Shown here: piece after piece, positions 25,759-35,000 of the stretch
How positions within the stretch are numbered: position 1 is the first letter of the stretch
Layout: each line of letters opens with the position of its first letter
Assembly (NCBI RefSeq): GCF_900188485.1
Contig: NZ_FZPH01000006.1
Coordinates: forward strand, 402,618-466,617
DNA length: 64,000 nucleotides
Source: Asanoa hainanensis
GTDB lineage: Bacteria; Actinomycetota; Actinomycetes; Mycobacteriales; Micromonosporaceae
Direction: 5' to 3'
Position numbers and translations under genes: made by a program
Notes under the pieces: model-generated
Seen by the model: the letters and a program-made list of their open reading frames with translations, nothing else
The model's database searches: none
Told to the model about the DNA's origin: nothing

Positions 25759-27008
25759 TCACCTGGGCCCGGCTCGACCGGGCGGCCGGCGGCCTGGCCT
25801 TCGACCTCGCGCTCTACGCGCTGTCCGCCGGCTTCGCCGTGGTCACCGCGGCCACCTCGACCCTGCTGCCGCACCGCGGGTGGGGTTCGGTCGCGGCCTA
25901 CGGGTACGCCGCCGCGACGGTCGCCGTCCTGGTCCAGTGGCTGGCCGGCAACCGGGGCCCACGGCTGCGCGCGGCAATCACCGGGCTCGCCTGGCTCGCC
26001 ACCGCCTGGCTGCCGACCCTGGTCCAGAGCGTCGAGCGGGCCGGCGGGCGCACCGACCGGGCGCAGGAAGAGGTGCTCGTCGTCGAAGACGGTGGCAGCC
26101 GGCTGCTGCACCACGCGACGCCCTATCTCTCCGACGACACCATCGCCCGGTTGCCAGCCGACGAGCGGCTGCTCGGCTATCTCCCGTACCAGCCGGGCAT
26201 GTCGTTGTTCGGTCTGCCCCGCGCGGTGGCCGGCGACGCGTGGTGGACGGACGCGCGGATCTGGTTCCTGCTGGCCACCACCGCCGCGCTCGCGGTCGCG
26301 GTCTCGTTGACCCGCGGGCCGCACCTGCTGCGCGCGGTGCAGCTGACCACGGTGCTGCCGGTCTGCGCGCTGACGATGGCGACCGGCGGCGACGACCTCC
26401 CGGTGCTCGCGCTGTGCCTGCTGGCGCTGGCCTTGTGCGCCCGGGAGCGCTGGGGATGGGCCGGCGTCGCGGCCGGGCTGGCCGGCGCGCTCAAGCTGTT
26501 CGCCCTGCCGATCGTCGTCGTGCTGTTGATCCACGCGCTGACCCGGCGCCGGCTCGGACCGTTCGCGCTCGGCGCGCTCGGGCTGCCCGTGCTCGCCGTC
26601 GTCCCGCCGCTGCTGCGCGACCCGGGCGCGCTGTTCGACAACGTGATCGGCTTCCCGCTCGGACACGGCGTGGTCAGCAGCCCGGCCGCATCGCCGTTCC
26701 CCGGCCACCTGATCGCCGCCGGCCTGCCCGGCGGACGGTTGATCGCCGCCGGCCTGCTCGGGCTCGCGGGCCTGGCCATCGCGGTCTGGATCGTCCGGCG
26801 CCCGCCACGCACCGCGGCCGCCGCGGCGATGATCAGCGGGTACGGGCTGCTGGCGGCGATCCTGCTGATGCCCGCCACGCGGTTCGGCTACCTGCTGTAC
26901 CCGGTCGCGCTGCTGGCCTGGGCGCCCGCACTGGCATCGGCCGGCGCGGGCGACTCGCGCGATCAGGTGGAAGAGGCGACGGACGGGCGCGCGACGGCGT
27001 ACACCTGA
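25755..27008 (+). CDS. Polytopic membrane protein, DUF2029/GT87-like
   Basis: 417 residues with about ten hydrophobic helices and a glycosyltransferase-C-like layout: an extracytoplasmic loop with HHATPYLSDDTIARLPADER and YLPYQPGMSLFGLP after the second or third helix, then GLAGALKLFALP, which matches the GT87 segment GLA.S.K..P. The GTG at 25755 overlaps the stop of the GGDEF-EAL gene, so translation is coupled. Whether it acts with that protein is unknown. The acceptor and donor cannot be predicted. Confidence 0.72.
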   Translation: MITWARLDRAAGGLAFDLALYALSAGFAVVTAATSTLLPHRGWGSVAAYGYAAATVAVLVQWLAGNRGPRLRAAITGLAWLATAWLPTLVQSVERAGGRTDRAQEEVLVVEDGGSRLLHHATPYLSDDTIARLPADERLLGYLPYQPGMSLFGLPRAVAGDAWWTDARIWFLLATTAALAVAVSLTRGPHLLRAVQLTTVLPVCALTMATGGDDLPVLALCLLALALCARERWGWAGVAAGLAGALKLFALPIVVVLLIHALTRRRLGPFALGALGLPVLAVVPPLLRDPGALFDNVIGFPLGHGVVSSPAASPFPGHLIAAGLPGGRLIAAGLLGLAGLAIAVWIVRRPPRTAAAAAMISGYGLLAAILLMPATRFGYLLYPVALLAWAPALASAGAGDSRDQVEEATDGRATAYT

Positions 27009-27012
27009 ATGG

Positions 27013-27669
27013 GTGGAGGGTTCGTTCCCGAACCGGGCAGCGGCCGGCGCGGCGCTCGCTGAGGCGCTGGCCGATCATGCGCGGCGGCCCGACACAGTGG
27101 TGCTGGGCCTGGTCCGCGGCGGCATCCCGGTCGCCGTCGAGGTGGCCAACCGGCTCGGTCTCACCCTCGACGCCCTGGTCATCCGCAAGCTGGGCGTGCC
27201 GTGGGCGCCGGAGGTCGCGTTCGGCGCCGTCGGGCCCGGCGGCGTCGTGGTGCGCAACGAGGACGTGGCCGCCCGGCTCGAGCAGCGCGACGCGGACGCG
27301 GTGCTGGCCCGCGAGTCCGCGGAGCTCGTCCGGCGCGAGGTGGCCTATCGCGGCGGGCGCCCGCCGCTTTCCCTACGCGGCCAGGTCGCGGTGCTCGTCG
27401 ACGACGGTTTGGCGACGGGTGCGTCGGCGCGGGCCGCGGTCGGAGTGGCGCGCGCCCTCGACGCGACGCGGGTCGTGCTCGCCGTCCCGGTCGGCTCTCC
27501 CCGCGCGCTGAACGCGTTGCGGTCACTGGTCGACGAGCTCGTCTGTCCGTTGCGACCGGCGGCATTCGGCGCGGTCAGCGAGTTCTACGACGACTTCCAC
27601 CAGGTGACCGATGCCGAGGTGGCCGCCGCGCTGGACTCGGCCGACGTGCGTCCACCCGGTACCGTCTAA
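27013..27669 (+). CDS. Type I phosphoribosyltransferase domain protein
   Basis: A 218-residue PRT-fold protein. The PRPP-binding loop is VAVLVDDGLATGASARAAV (about residues 125-143), preceded by VVLGLVRGGIPVAVEVANRL and LVIRKLGVPWAPEVAFGAV. Standalone proteins of this kind in actinobacteria often have unknown substrates. GTG 27013 follows four bases after the previous stop; the region is likely one operon with its neighbours. The TAA stop shares a base with the next ATG. Confidence 0.82.
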   Translation: MEGSFPNRAAAGAALAEALADHARRPDTVVLGLVRGGIPVAVEVANRLGLTLDALVIRKLGVPWAPEVAFGAVGPGGVVVRNEDVAARLEQRDADAVLARESAELVRREVAYRGGRPPLSLRGQVAVLVDDGLATGASARAAVGVARALDATRVVLAVPVGSPRALNALRSLVDELVCPLRPAAFGAVSEFYDDFHQVTDAEVAAALDSADVRPPGTV

Positions 27670-28055
27670 TGATGCAGATGACCTGTCCGAAGTGTCGCGG
27701 CGAGATGCGTACCTACGAGCGCAGTGGCGTAACCATCGACCAGTGCACCGAATGCCGTGGGATCTTCCTCGACCGCGGCGAGCTCGAGAAGCTCTTCGAG
27801 GCCGAGGCCAACTGGAACCGTCAACAGGGCGCACCGGCCGCGCCGGCTCAGCCGGGTGCCTACGCGCCGCCGCCCCCGCCCCCGCCGGGCGGTCACGGGC
27901 AGCCTTACGCGCAGCCGGGCCACGTGCCGCCGCCCCCGCCGCCGGCGCACTACCCGCCGCAGCCGGCCTACGGCCAGCACGGCGGGCACTACGGCTACCA
28001 CGGCCACTACCGCAACAAGCGCCACAAGGGCTTCCTGGGCGAGCTTTTCGACTGA
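27669..28055 (+). CDS. zf-TFIIB domain protein with Pro/His-rich tail
   Basis: 128 residues. The N-terminal zinc ribbon MTCPKCRGEMRTYERSGV with CTECRGIFLDRGELEKL is the zf-TFIIB signature (CPxC...CxxCxGxWLDxGEL). The remainder is a low-complexity tail of prolines, tyrosines, histidines and glycines, ending with basic KRHKGFLGELFD. The ATG at 27669 overlaps the preceding TAA (TAATG); ATG at 27672 is equally possible. Function unknown. Confidence 0.8.
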   Translation: MMQMTCPKCRGEMRTYERSGVTIDQCTECRGIFLDRGELEKLFEAEANWNRQQGAPAAPAQPGAYAPPPPPPPGGHGQPYAQPGHVPPPPPPAHYPPQPAYGQHGGHYGYHGHYRNKRHKGFLGELFD

Positions 28056-28129
28056 GTCGCCGTACGCGCACGGGGGTCGGTGGCCGTTTGTGGGCTGCCG
28101 GCCCCCGTTACGCGTGAGATCGTCTAGAT

Positions 28130-28813
28130 ATGACGGCCGACGCCGGCGCTGCCGCGCTCGCGGCGGCCTACGAAGCGGTGACCGCTACGGTGCTGCCGCT
28201 GACCGACGACGACCTGCTGCGCGGCACCCGATGCCGGGGCTGGGTCGTCGCCGACGTGCTGCACCACCTGCTCGAAGACGCGCGGCGGGCGTTGGTGACC
28301 TTGACCAGCACGGTTCCCGGTCCGTCTGATGTGGACTACGCGAGCTACTGGTCGGCGTACCCGGGCAGTGGCGATCCGGCCCTGAGCCGCCATCACGCCT
28401 GGCTGACCCGGCGGGCGGCGAGCGCGTACGACCGGCCGTCGGCAATCGTGGCTGATTGGGCGGAGACGGCACCGGCGGCCGTGCGGGCCGCGACTTTCGC
28501 GGACCCGAGCGTTTTCGTGGCGACGCAGGGGCACGTGCTGACGGTCGCCGACTTCGTGGCGACGCTGGTGACCGAGGCGGTCGTCCACCATCTCGACCTG
28601 TCGGTCGACCTGCCGTCGCCGGTCGAGCCGCCCGAGGTCGCCCTGGCCGTAGCTGTGTCCACGATGGACGGGCTGTTGAGCGACGAGGTGGTGCGGCCGA
28701 TGAGCTGGTCGCCGATCGACTACCTACTCAAGGCCAGCGGTCGAAAGTCACTGACCCAACGCGACCGGGTGGCACTGGGCGAGGCGGCGGGCTGGTTCCC
28801 GCTGCTGTCGTAA
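28130..28813 (+). CDS. DinB-like maleylpyruvate isomerase/TIGR03083 family protein
   Basis: A 227-residue helical-bundle protein of the actinobacterial DinB/mycothiol-dependent maleylpyruvate isomerase N-terminal type: WVVADVLHHLLEDARRAL (with the metal-ligand-like His), ADFVATLVTEAVVHHLDLSV and ALAVAVSTMDGLL match the fold. Relatives use mycothiol as a cofactor, which would fit with ino1 in this window, but no substrate is suggested. It is convergent with dnaB, with one base between the stops. Confidence 0.78.
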   Translation: MTADAGAAALAAAYEAVTATVLPLTDDDLLRGTRCRGWVVADVLHHLLEDARRALVTLTSTVPGPSDVDYASYWSAYPGSGDPALSRHHAWLTRRAASAYDRPSAIVADWAETAPAAVRAATFADPSVFVATQGHVLTVADFVATLVTEAVVHHLDLSVDLPSPVEPPEVALAVAVSTMDGLLSDEVVRPMSWSPIDYLLKASGRKSLTQRDRVALGEAAGWFPLLS

Positions 28814-28814
28814 C

Positions 28815-31637
28815 TCAGATCGCCATGTCGACGAAGCGCGACAGGTGCAGCTGCGCGGCCACGGTCACGGTGTCGGTCGGACCGTTTCGGTGCTTGGCCA
28901 CGATGAAGTCGGCCTCCCCAGCCCGCGGCGACTCCTTGTCGTAGTAGTCGTCGCGGTGCAACAGGATCACGACGTCCGCGTCCTGTTCGATAGATCCACT
29001 TTCGCGAAGGTCGGAAAGCTGCGGGCGCTTGTCGGTGCGCTGCTCGGGGCCACGGTTGAGCTGCGACACCGCGATCACCGGGCACTCGACCTCTTTGGCG
29101 AGCAGCTTGAGGCCACGGGACAGTTCGGCGACCTCCTGCTGGCGGCTCTCGGTGCGCTTGGGCGAGCTCATCAGCTGGAGGTAGTCGACGACGATCATCT
29201 TGAGGTCGTGGCGCTGCTTGAGCCGGCGGGCCTTGGCCCGGATCTCCATGAGGTTCATGTTGGGCGTGTCGTCGACGAACAGCGGGGCTTCGCTGATCTC
29301 ACCCATGCGGCGGGCCAGCTTGGTCCAGTCGTCGTCGGAGAGCTGCCCGGAACGCAGCACGTGCAGCGGCACCCGCGCCTCGGCCGAGAGCAGTCGCATG
29401 ACGATCTCGACCTTGCTCATTTCCAGCGAGAAGATGGCACTGGCGCAGTTATGCCTGATTGCCGCATTGCGGGCAAAGTCCATAGACGCTGTGCTGTTGT
29501 GGGTCGGGATCATGGCCCGCCCAGCGAGGTAAAGGTGGTCGGCGTTGTCGACCGTGACGCATCGCACCGGCACGGATGCCACCGGACGGACGTCGACGAC
29601 AAACCTGGACGCGGTGCGGGCGGTGGTCAGCGAACGCCGCCGCTCCTTGTGGAGGAGATGTTTGCGCCCGAGCCTGAACAGGTCGTCGACCGTCGTGAAG
29701 TTGAGCGTGTAGGCGATGGAGCTCTCGGGTCGCCGGCCCTTGACGCGGCGCGTTGTCATCGTGCACCGATAGCCGAGGCTGACAACCAGCTCGCGCACGT
29801 CTTCCGCGAGACGGCGTGACGTGACACAGAACTGCGCGTTGCCGGTCGTGGTCACCGTGCCGTCGGTGTCGAGCAGACCTGCGAGCAGCTCGCGACGCTG
29901 GCGCTCGGAAGCGCGCAGGTATCGGGACGGTATGTGCTTGTCGCCCAGCACGCTGAGCTGGCGCAGCAGGGCGGTGAACGAACCTCCCGCTCGATGACAC
30001 GACGAGCACCGGCGGGATCCGTTGGCCGTGCCGCCGGTGATCTCACCGCAGTCGACGCACTGCCCAGTTGGCGCCGCTTCGTTCAGCAGATGGATCGAAT
30101 ATGACGGCGTAACACCTGGACGGACAACGAAACCGTCAGCTTCCACGTACGCGACGATTTCGGGATCAACTGTGGTGAAGCGCGCCCCGGCCGAGTGCCC
30201 GTCGCCCAACCACACACCCAACGTGTACGGCGGCACCAGGAGGTCATCGCGATCGGGCAGCGTCAGCGGTGCCGCGTTCTCGACGGCGTGGTTGAGCCGA
30301 CGGTCGCCGTCGCAACGCAGCGTCTCGCGAATCTCGGCCGTCGTCACCGTCGACTGATGAGTCGCGGTGGTTTCCGCGTTAATGGCGCGGTTGACCCGGC
30401 GGGCCAGGCCCTCGAGCAATGCCTGGCGCGGGTACGCGCCGATCTGTCTGCTCCAGGGCTTCCCGTTGCGGACGTACTCACGCGTGACCTGACCTGCGAC
30501 GCCCACCTCGGCCGCGACCACGTGGAGCACGTGCCGGAACCGGACACCCACTATGGCCAGCGCTTCGCCAAAGGTGACCAGCCCGTCGGGCTGCGCGGCG
30601 TATGCGGCCACCGCGTCAGCGACGGCGGCGCGAGCATCCGCCGGCCATTGCGGGGAGCGCTTGCCTTCGGCTCGCTGCCGTCGACCCGCGCGTGTGCTGG
30701 TTTTCCACAGGTGTTCAGCGTCGGCGACCAACACCGAACCGTCGGAGAACTCGACCTCGAAACACGGCCGATCGTGCAGCACGTCGAACGCGTGTGTCAC
30801 CCGCGTGGGTCGGCCGGAGGCGTCGACGAGGAGGTCGCCGGCACGAATCTCGCCCATCGTCGTCCAGCCGTCGGGCGTCGGCAGCGGCGTGTCGAGGGCC
30901 AACGCCTTTCCCAAACCAGGTCGGCCGGCAACGATCACCAGTTGGCCCGGGTGGAGGCCGTTGAGCAGGCGGTCCAGGTCGGTGAAGCCGGTCGGGACGC
31001 CGGTCATCACGCCGCCCTGGGCGCCGACGGCCTCGATCTCGTCGAGGGTCGGCTGCAGCATGTCGGCGAGGATCGCGAAGTCTTCGCTGACCCGCTTCTC
31101 GGTGACGTCGTAGATCGCCTGTTGAGCCAGGTCGACCACGTCGTCGACGTCGCGGCCGGCGCCCGAGGCCGAGCCGTAGCCGAGCTGGACGATGCGCGTG
31201 CCGGCCTCGACCAGGCGGCGCAGGACCGCGCGCTCGGCGACGATGCGGGCGTAGTAGCCGGCGTTGGCCGCCGTCGGCACGCTCGCCATCAGCGTCTGCA
31301 GGTAGGGCGCGCCGCCGATGCGCAGCAGGTCGCCGGAGTCGGCCAGCGCGGCCGACACCGTCACCGCGTCGGCGGGCTCGCCGCGGCCGTAGAGGTCGAG
31401 GATCGCGTCGAAGACGGTCGCGTGGATCGGGCGGTAGAAGTCGGGGGTCTTGAGGATCTCGATGACGTCGGCGATCGCGTCCTTGGAGAGCAACATGCCG
31501 CCCAGCACGCTCTGCTCGGCCGCGACGTCTTGCGGTGGCGTCTTGTCGAAGCCGCCGCCTTCGCGCTGTGGCGGAGGGGAGTCTTGCTGCGGCGGGCCGG
31601 CTGGGCGGCCTCCACGCACGTCGTCGCTGATCGCCAC
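28815..31637 (-). CDS. dnaB: Replicative DNA helicase DnaB containing an intein
   Basis: 940-residue precursor. N-extein residues 1-244 have the DnaB start QDVAAEQSVLGGMLLSKDAI and end at the Walker A lysine (AGRPGLGK). An intein of 470 residues is inserted between that lysine and the serine STASMDFARN. The C-extein (226 aa) carries FSLEMSK, Walker B MIVVDYLQLM and QLNRGPEQR, so the spliced helicase is about 470 aa, the usual length. GTG 31637 has AGGGGGG a few bases upstream. Because the intein splits the P-loop, no active helicase exists before splicing. It is transcribed away from the ribosomal operon, separated by the 1157-aa gene. Confidence 0.96.
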   Translation of the reverse strand: MAISDDVRGGRPAGPPQQDSPPPQREGGGFDKTPPQDVAAEQSVLGGMLLSKDAIADVIEILKTPDFYRPIHATVFDAILDLYGRGEPADAVTVSAALADSGDLLRIGGAPYLQTLMASVPTAANAGYYARIVAERAVLRRLVEAGTRIVQLGYGSASGAGRDVDDVVDLAQQAIYDVTEKRVSEDFAILADMLQPTLDEIEAVGAQGGVMTGVPTGFTDLDRLLNGLHPGQLVIVAGRPGLGKALALDTPLPTPDGWTTMGEIRAGDLLVDASGRPTRVTHAFDVLHDRPCFEVEFSDGSVLVADAEHLWKTSTRAGRRQRAEGKRSPQWPADARAAVADAVAAYAAQPDGLVTFGEALAIVGVRFRHVLHVVAAEVGVAGQVTREYVRNGKPWSRQIGAYPRQALLEGLARRVNRAINAETTATHQSTVTTAEIRETLRCDGDRRLNHAVENAAPLTLPDRDDLLVPPYTLGVWLGDGHSAGARFTTVDPEIVAYVEADGFVVRPGVTPSYSIHLLNEAAPTGQCVDCGEITGGTANGSRRCSSCHRAGGSFTALLRQLSVLGDKHIPSRYLRASERQRRELLAGLLDTDGTVTTTGNAQFCVTSRRLAEDVRELVVSLGYRCTMTTRRVKGRRPESSIAYTLNFTTVDDLFRLGRKHLLHKERRRSLTTARTASRFVVDVRPVASVPVRCVTVDNADHLYLAGRAMIPTHNSTASMDFARNAAIRHNCASAIFSLEMSKVEIVMRLLSAEARVPLHVLRSGQLSDDDWTKLARRMGEISEAPLFVDDTPNMNLMEIRAKARRLKQRHDLKMIVVDYLQLMSSPKRTESRQQEVAELSRGLKLLAKEVECPVIAVSQLNRGPEQRTDKRPQLSDLRESGSIEQDADVVILLHRDDYYDKESPRAGEADFIVAKHRNGPTDTVTVAAQLHLSRFVDMAI
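29496..30905 (-). mobile_element. Class 3 intein with LAGLIDADG homing endonuclease in dnaB Walker A
   Basis: The 470-residue intein begins with Ala (ALALDTPLPTPDGW) and ends MIPTHN before +1 Ser. It lacks the usual Cys/Ser1 but has the three residues that define class 3 inteins: Trp after the block B His (AEHLWKT), Cys in block F (VRCVTVDNADHLYLAG) and Thr before the final HN. A homing endonuclease domain is present, with LGVWLGDGHSAG and LLAGLLDTDGTVT supplying the two LAGLIDADG helices with acidic residues, plus a CxxC...CxxC zinc finger (GQCVDCGE, RRCSSCHRA). It therefore looks both splicing-competent and possibly mobile. Confidence 0.9.
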
Positions 31638-32009
31638 GGGAGCCCCCCTCTCGTACGCATGTACTATAACCGACACGTGATCGGTCTGCCCCCGACACGA
31701 CCGGGGGATGCCGCGCCGATTTTGTAACGAACCGAACGGCCACCATATGAGCCCGCGCCGCGACTGGGCAAAAGGGCTCGTGGACGAACCTTTGGACAAC
31801 CTGTGGACAGCAGGCCAGAGGGTGTGCAAAGAGCTGTGCACAGCCTGTGTATGACCACTGTGAACCGCTGCACAGCACGCGTCTGACGTGCGGATCCTCG
31901 GTCCCCAACGTGTGGAGGAAAGAAATCCGAGGCAACCAGAAGCACCGACCACTCGTTGGGTCGACTACCATCTCTACGCGTCCGTTGCTCGAGATCTGCG
32001 CGTGTTGCC
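31638..32009. promoter_or_regulatory. dnaB upstream region with a cluster of DnaA-box-like sites
   Basis: Divergent promoter region of dnaB and the 1157-aa gene. TTTGGACAA (31791-31799) and TGTGGACAG (31802-31810) each differ by one base from the actinobacterial box TGTGGACAA. TGTGCACAG (31835-31843) lies inside the 12-bp palindrome GCTGTGCACAGC (31833-31844). The spacing is irregular and there are only a few boxes, so this looks like a regulatory cluster rather than oriC. Confidence 0.55.
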
Positions 32010-35000
32010 GTGACGGACGATTGCGATCCGATACAGGAAGGTCACGCTCCGGCCGTGGACTATCGGGATTGGGCGCGCGGTGACGAACCCTCGGCGACGT
32101 CGCCGAGGTCCCGCTCGTCCCGGTCCGAGGACCGCCCGCGCCGCACCGGCGGCCGACGGGGCAACCGGCCTACGGCCGCCGAGCCCAACCCCGACGCGGT
32201 GTCCCAGTGGGACCCGTTGGGTGCGTCCGGCGGCGAGCTCGCGGCCATCACGCAGCTCGAGGACACGGCGTCGCTGAAACTCCCCAAGGAGTTCTGGAAG
32301 GACGAGCCCGGGTCCGACGACGATGACATGGTCGTCGTCTCGACCGGTGGCAGCCGCGGTTCCCGTCGCGGTGACGACGACTTCGACGACGACATCGAGC
32401 TCTCCAGCGGTGGACGGCGCCGGCGCGACGTCAGCGACTCCCGCGCACGGCGGGTTCGGGACGACGAGATCGAGTTGTCCAGCGGTGGGCGGCGTTCGCG
32501 GGACATTTCGGATTCGCGTACGGGTCGCGACTACGACGACGAGATCGAGCTCTCCAGCGGCGGCCGACGCCGACGCGACATCAGCGACTCCCGCACCGGA
32601 CGCGTGCGCGACGACGACATCGAGCTGTCCAGCGGTGGGCGACGTGCACGGGACATTTCGGATTCGCGTACGGGTCGCGACTACGACGACGAGATCGAGC
32701 TCTCCAGCGGCGGCCGACGCCGACGCGACATCAGCGACTCCCGCACCGGACGCGTCCGGGACGACGAGATCGAGCTCTCCAGCGGCGGTCGGCGGCGCCT
32801 CGACGCGAGCGACTCCCGCGCCGGACGCGTCCGCGACTACGACATCGAGCTCTCCAGCGGCGGTCTGCGCCGGCGCGATCCGAGCGATTCCGGGCGCGTC
32901 AGCGCCGACGACTTCGAGCTGACCAGCGGCGGCCGGCGGCGCCGCGACGACCTCACCGACTCGCGCACCCGGCTCGAGCTGCCCAGCGGCGGACGACGCC
33001 GGGCCGACGACGACGTTTCCGAGCCGGCCAGCCGTGGTCGCCGTCGGCGCGACGAGGCCGACCTCGAACCAGGTACCGGCCGGCGGAGCTGGCAGGACGA
33101 GGTGACCGACGCGGCGCTGCCCAGCGTCGGCTACTCGACCGGCACGGCCGAAACCGGCGGCCGGCGGGCCCGGCGCGACGAGGCCGCCGACAGCGAGCCG
33201 GTCGGCCGCTCCCGGCGCCGGCGGGTCGCGGACGACGCGACCGGTGCGCCCAGCTGGCAGACCGAACCCACCGACACCGGGTTGCCGGGCATCGCCCGGC
33301 ACACCGACACCGGCTCCATCCAGGTGCCGCTGCGGGGACGGCGCAACCGGCACTCCGACGACGCGGATCCGGCCGACCAGCCGATCCAGTCCTGGCACAG
33401 CGAGCCGACCGGCCGCGGCCGCCGGTCGCGCGCCGACGGCGACGTGACAGGGTCCAACGGCTGGTCCGCCGGGACCAGCTACGCGGACCCGGCCGACACG
33501 TCCGCCGGCCGGCGCAGCCGCGCCGACGACGAGCCGCGCGGCCGCCGGTCCCGGCGCGACGATGCCGACGCTCTCGACTCCACCGGCCGGCGTGGCCGCT
33601 ACAGCGAAGCCAACCCGCTCTCCGACACCGGACACGGCAGTTGGAGCGAAGGGCTCGATGACACCACGCGCCGCCGCAGCCGGCACGCGGAGACCGACCC
33701 GGTCGACCCGCCGAGCCGGGGTCGGCGCGCCCGCACCGACGAGCCCGACGCCGACGAACCGGTCAGCCGCGGTCGGCGCGCCAGGACCACCGACCCCGAC
33801 CCGACGGACTCCGCAGGCCGCACGCGGCGCGGGCTCGCCGACGAGTCCGACTTGATCGACCCCGCGGGCCGCACCCGCCGCGGGCGCACCGACGACACCG
33901 GTTCGATCGAGCCCGGCGGCCGCACCCGGCGCGGGCGGATCGACAACACCGGTTCCATCGACTCCGAAGGCCACACCCGCCGTGGGCGCACCGACGAGTC
34001 CGACCCGATCGAGCCGGCCGGCCGCACCCGCCGCGGCCGCACCGACGAGACGGGCTCGATCGAGCCGGTCAGTCGGTCCCGCCGCGGCCGGACCGACGAC
34101 GCCGGCACCGACGTTCCGGCCCCCCGCGGCCGCGGCGACGAGCGTGCTCCTGGTGTGCCGGCGGCCCGCGACTGGCGCGACGAAGCCGACGGCACCCGGC
34201 GCGGCCAGGCCGTCGACCCGGCCGCCCGCGGCTGGCGGGACGAGGCGGCCGACGTGCCCGCGCAGCGGCGCCGTGGTCGTGACGACGAACCCGACCTGCC
34301 CGGCCGCCGCAGCCGAGACGACGAACCCGGCGATCAGGCGGGCCGGGGTCGTGGTGGGCGGCGCTCGGCTCCAGACTCGCCCGATCGCGGCTCCTGGGCC
34401 GGCGAGCCCGACACCGACCGCTGGCGGCACCCGGACATGACCGGCGAATGGTCCCGGCGGGCCATGGCGCCGATCGAGCCCGGGCCTGACCGCGGCGGAG
34501 ACCGCCGTGGCCCTGGGCCGGACGACCGCGACGGCGGCCGGCGCGGGCAGCGCGACGCGTCCGGCGACAACGGCGGCGCCGACACCGGCAGTTGGCGCTC
34601 GGACGAGCGCGACCGGCGTGGCGATTCCGGGCGGCGCGCGGGCAGCACCCGCGACGACGCCCGTGACGCCAGCCCGTGGGAACGGATGACCGACACCGGC
34701 CAGTACGACAGCACCACCTCGACGGGAGAGTGGGATCGACTGGTCGGCAGCGTCGAAGACGAAGAGGCCGAGGAGAAGTTCGAGGCCTTCTGGTCCGGGC
34801 ATCGGCTGGCCGGTGACGACCCGCGCTGGGTGGAGACACCCGCGACGGCGCCGCGCTCGCCTGCCGTCGGGTTGCCGGAGCCACGCCGTCCAGAGCCGGA
34901 CGACTACGACGAGGGTCCGCGTCGCGGGCGTCCTGGCGCCGAGGGTGGGCGCCCGGACGCGCTGGCCCGCGCGGCCATGCCGGCCGTCGACGCCACCGAC

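Noticed and set aside
28815-31637. dnaB as a frameshifted or broken gene because its P-loop is interrupted
   Set aside because: The interruption is exactly in frame and has complete intein blocks at both ends, so it is removed by splicing.
30195-31727. Long plus-strand open frame inside dnaB
   Set aside because: Antisense shadow of dnaB and its intein; composition is random-like and no motif is present.
31780-31850. oriC candidate at the dnaB promoter
   Set aside because: Too few and too imperfect DnaA boxes, no AT-rich unwinding region and no dnaA/dnaN neighbours; oriC is expected beyond the right edge.
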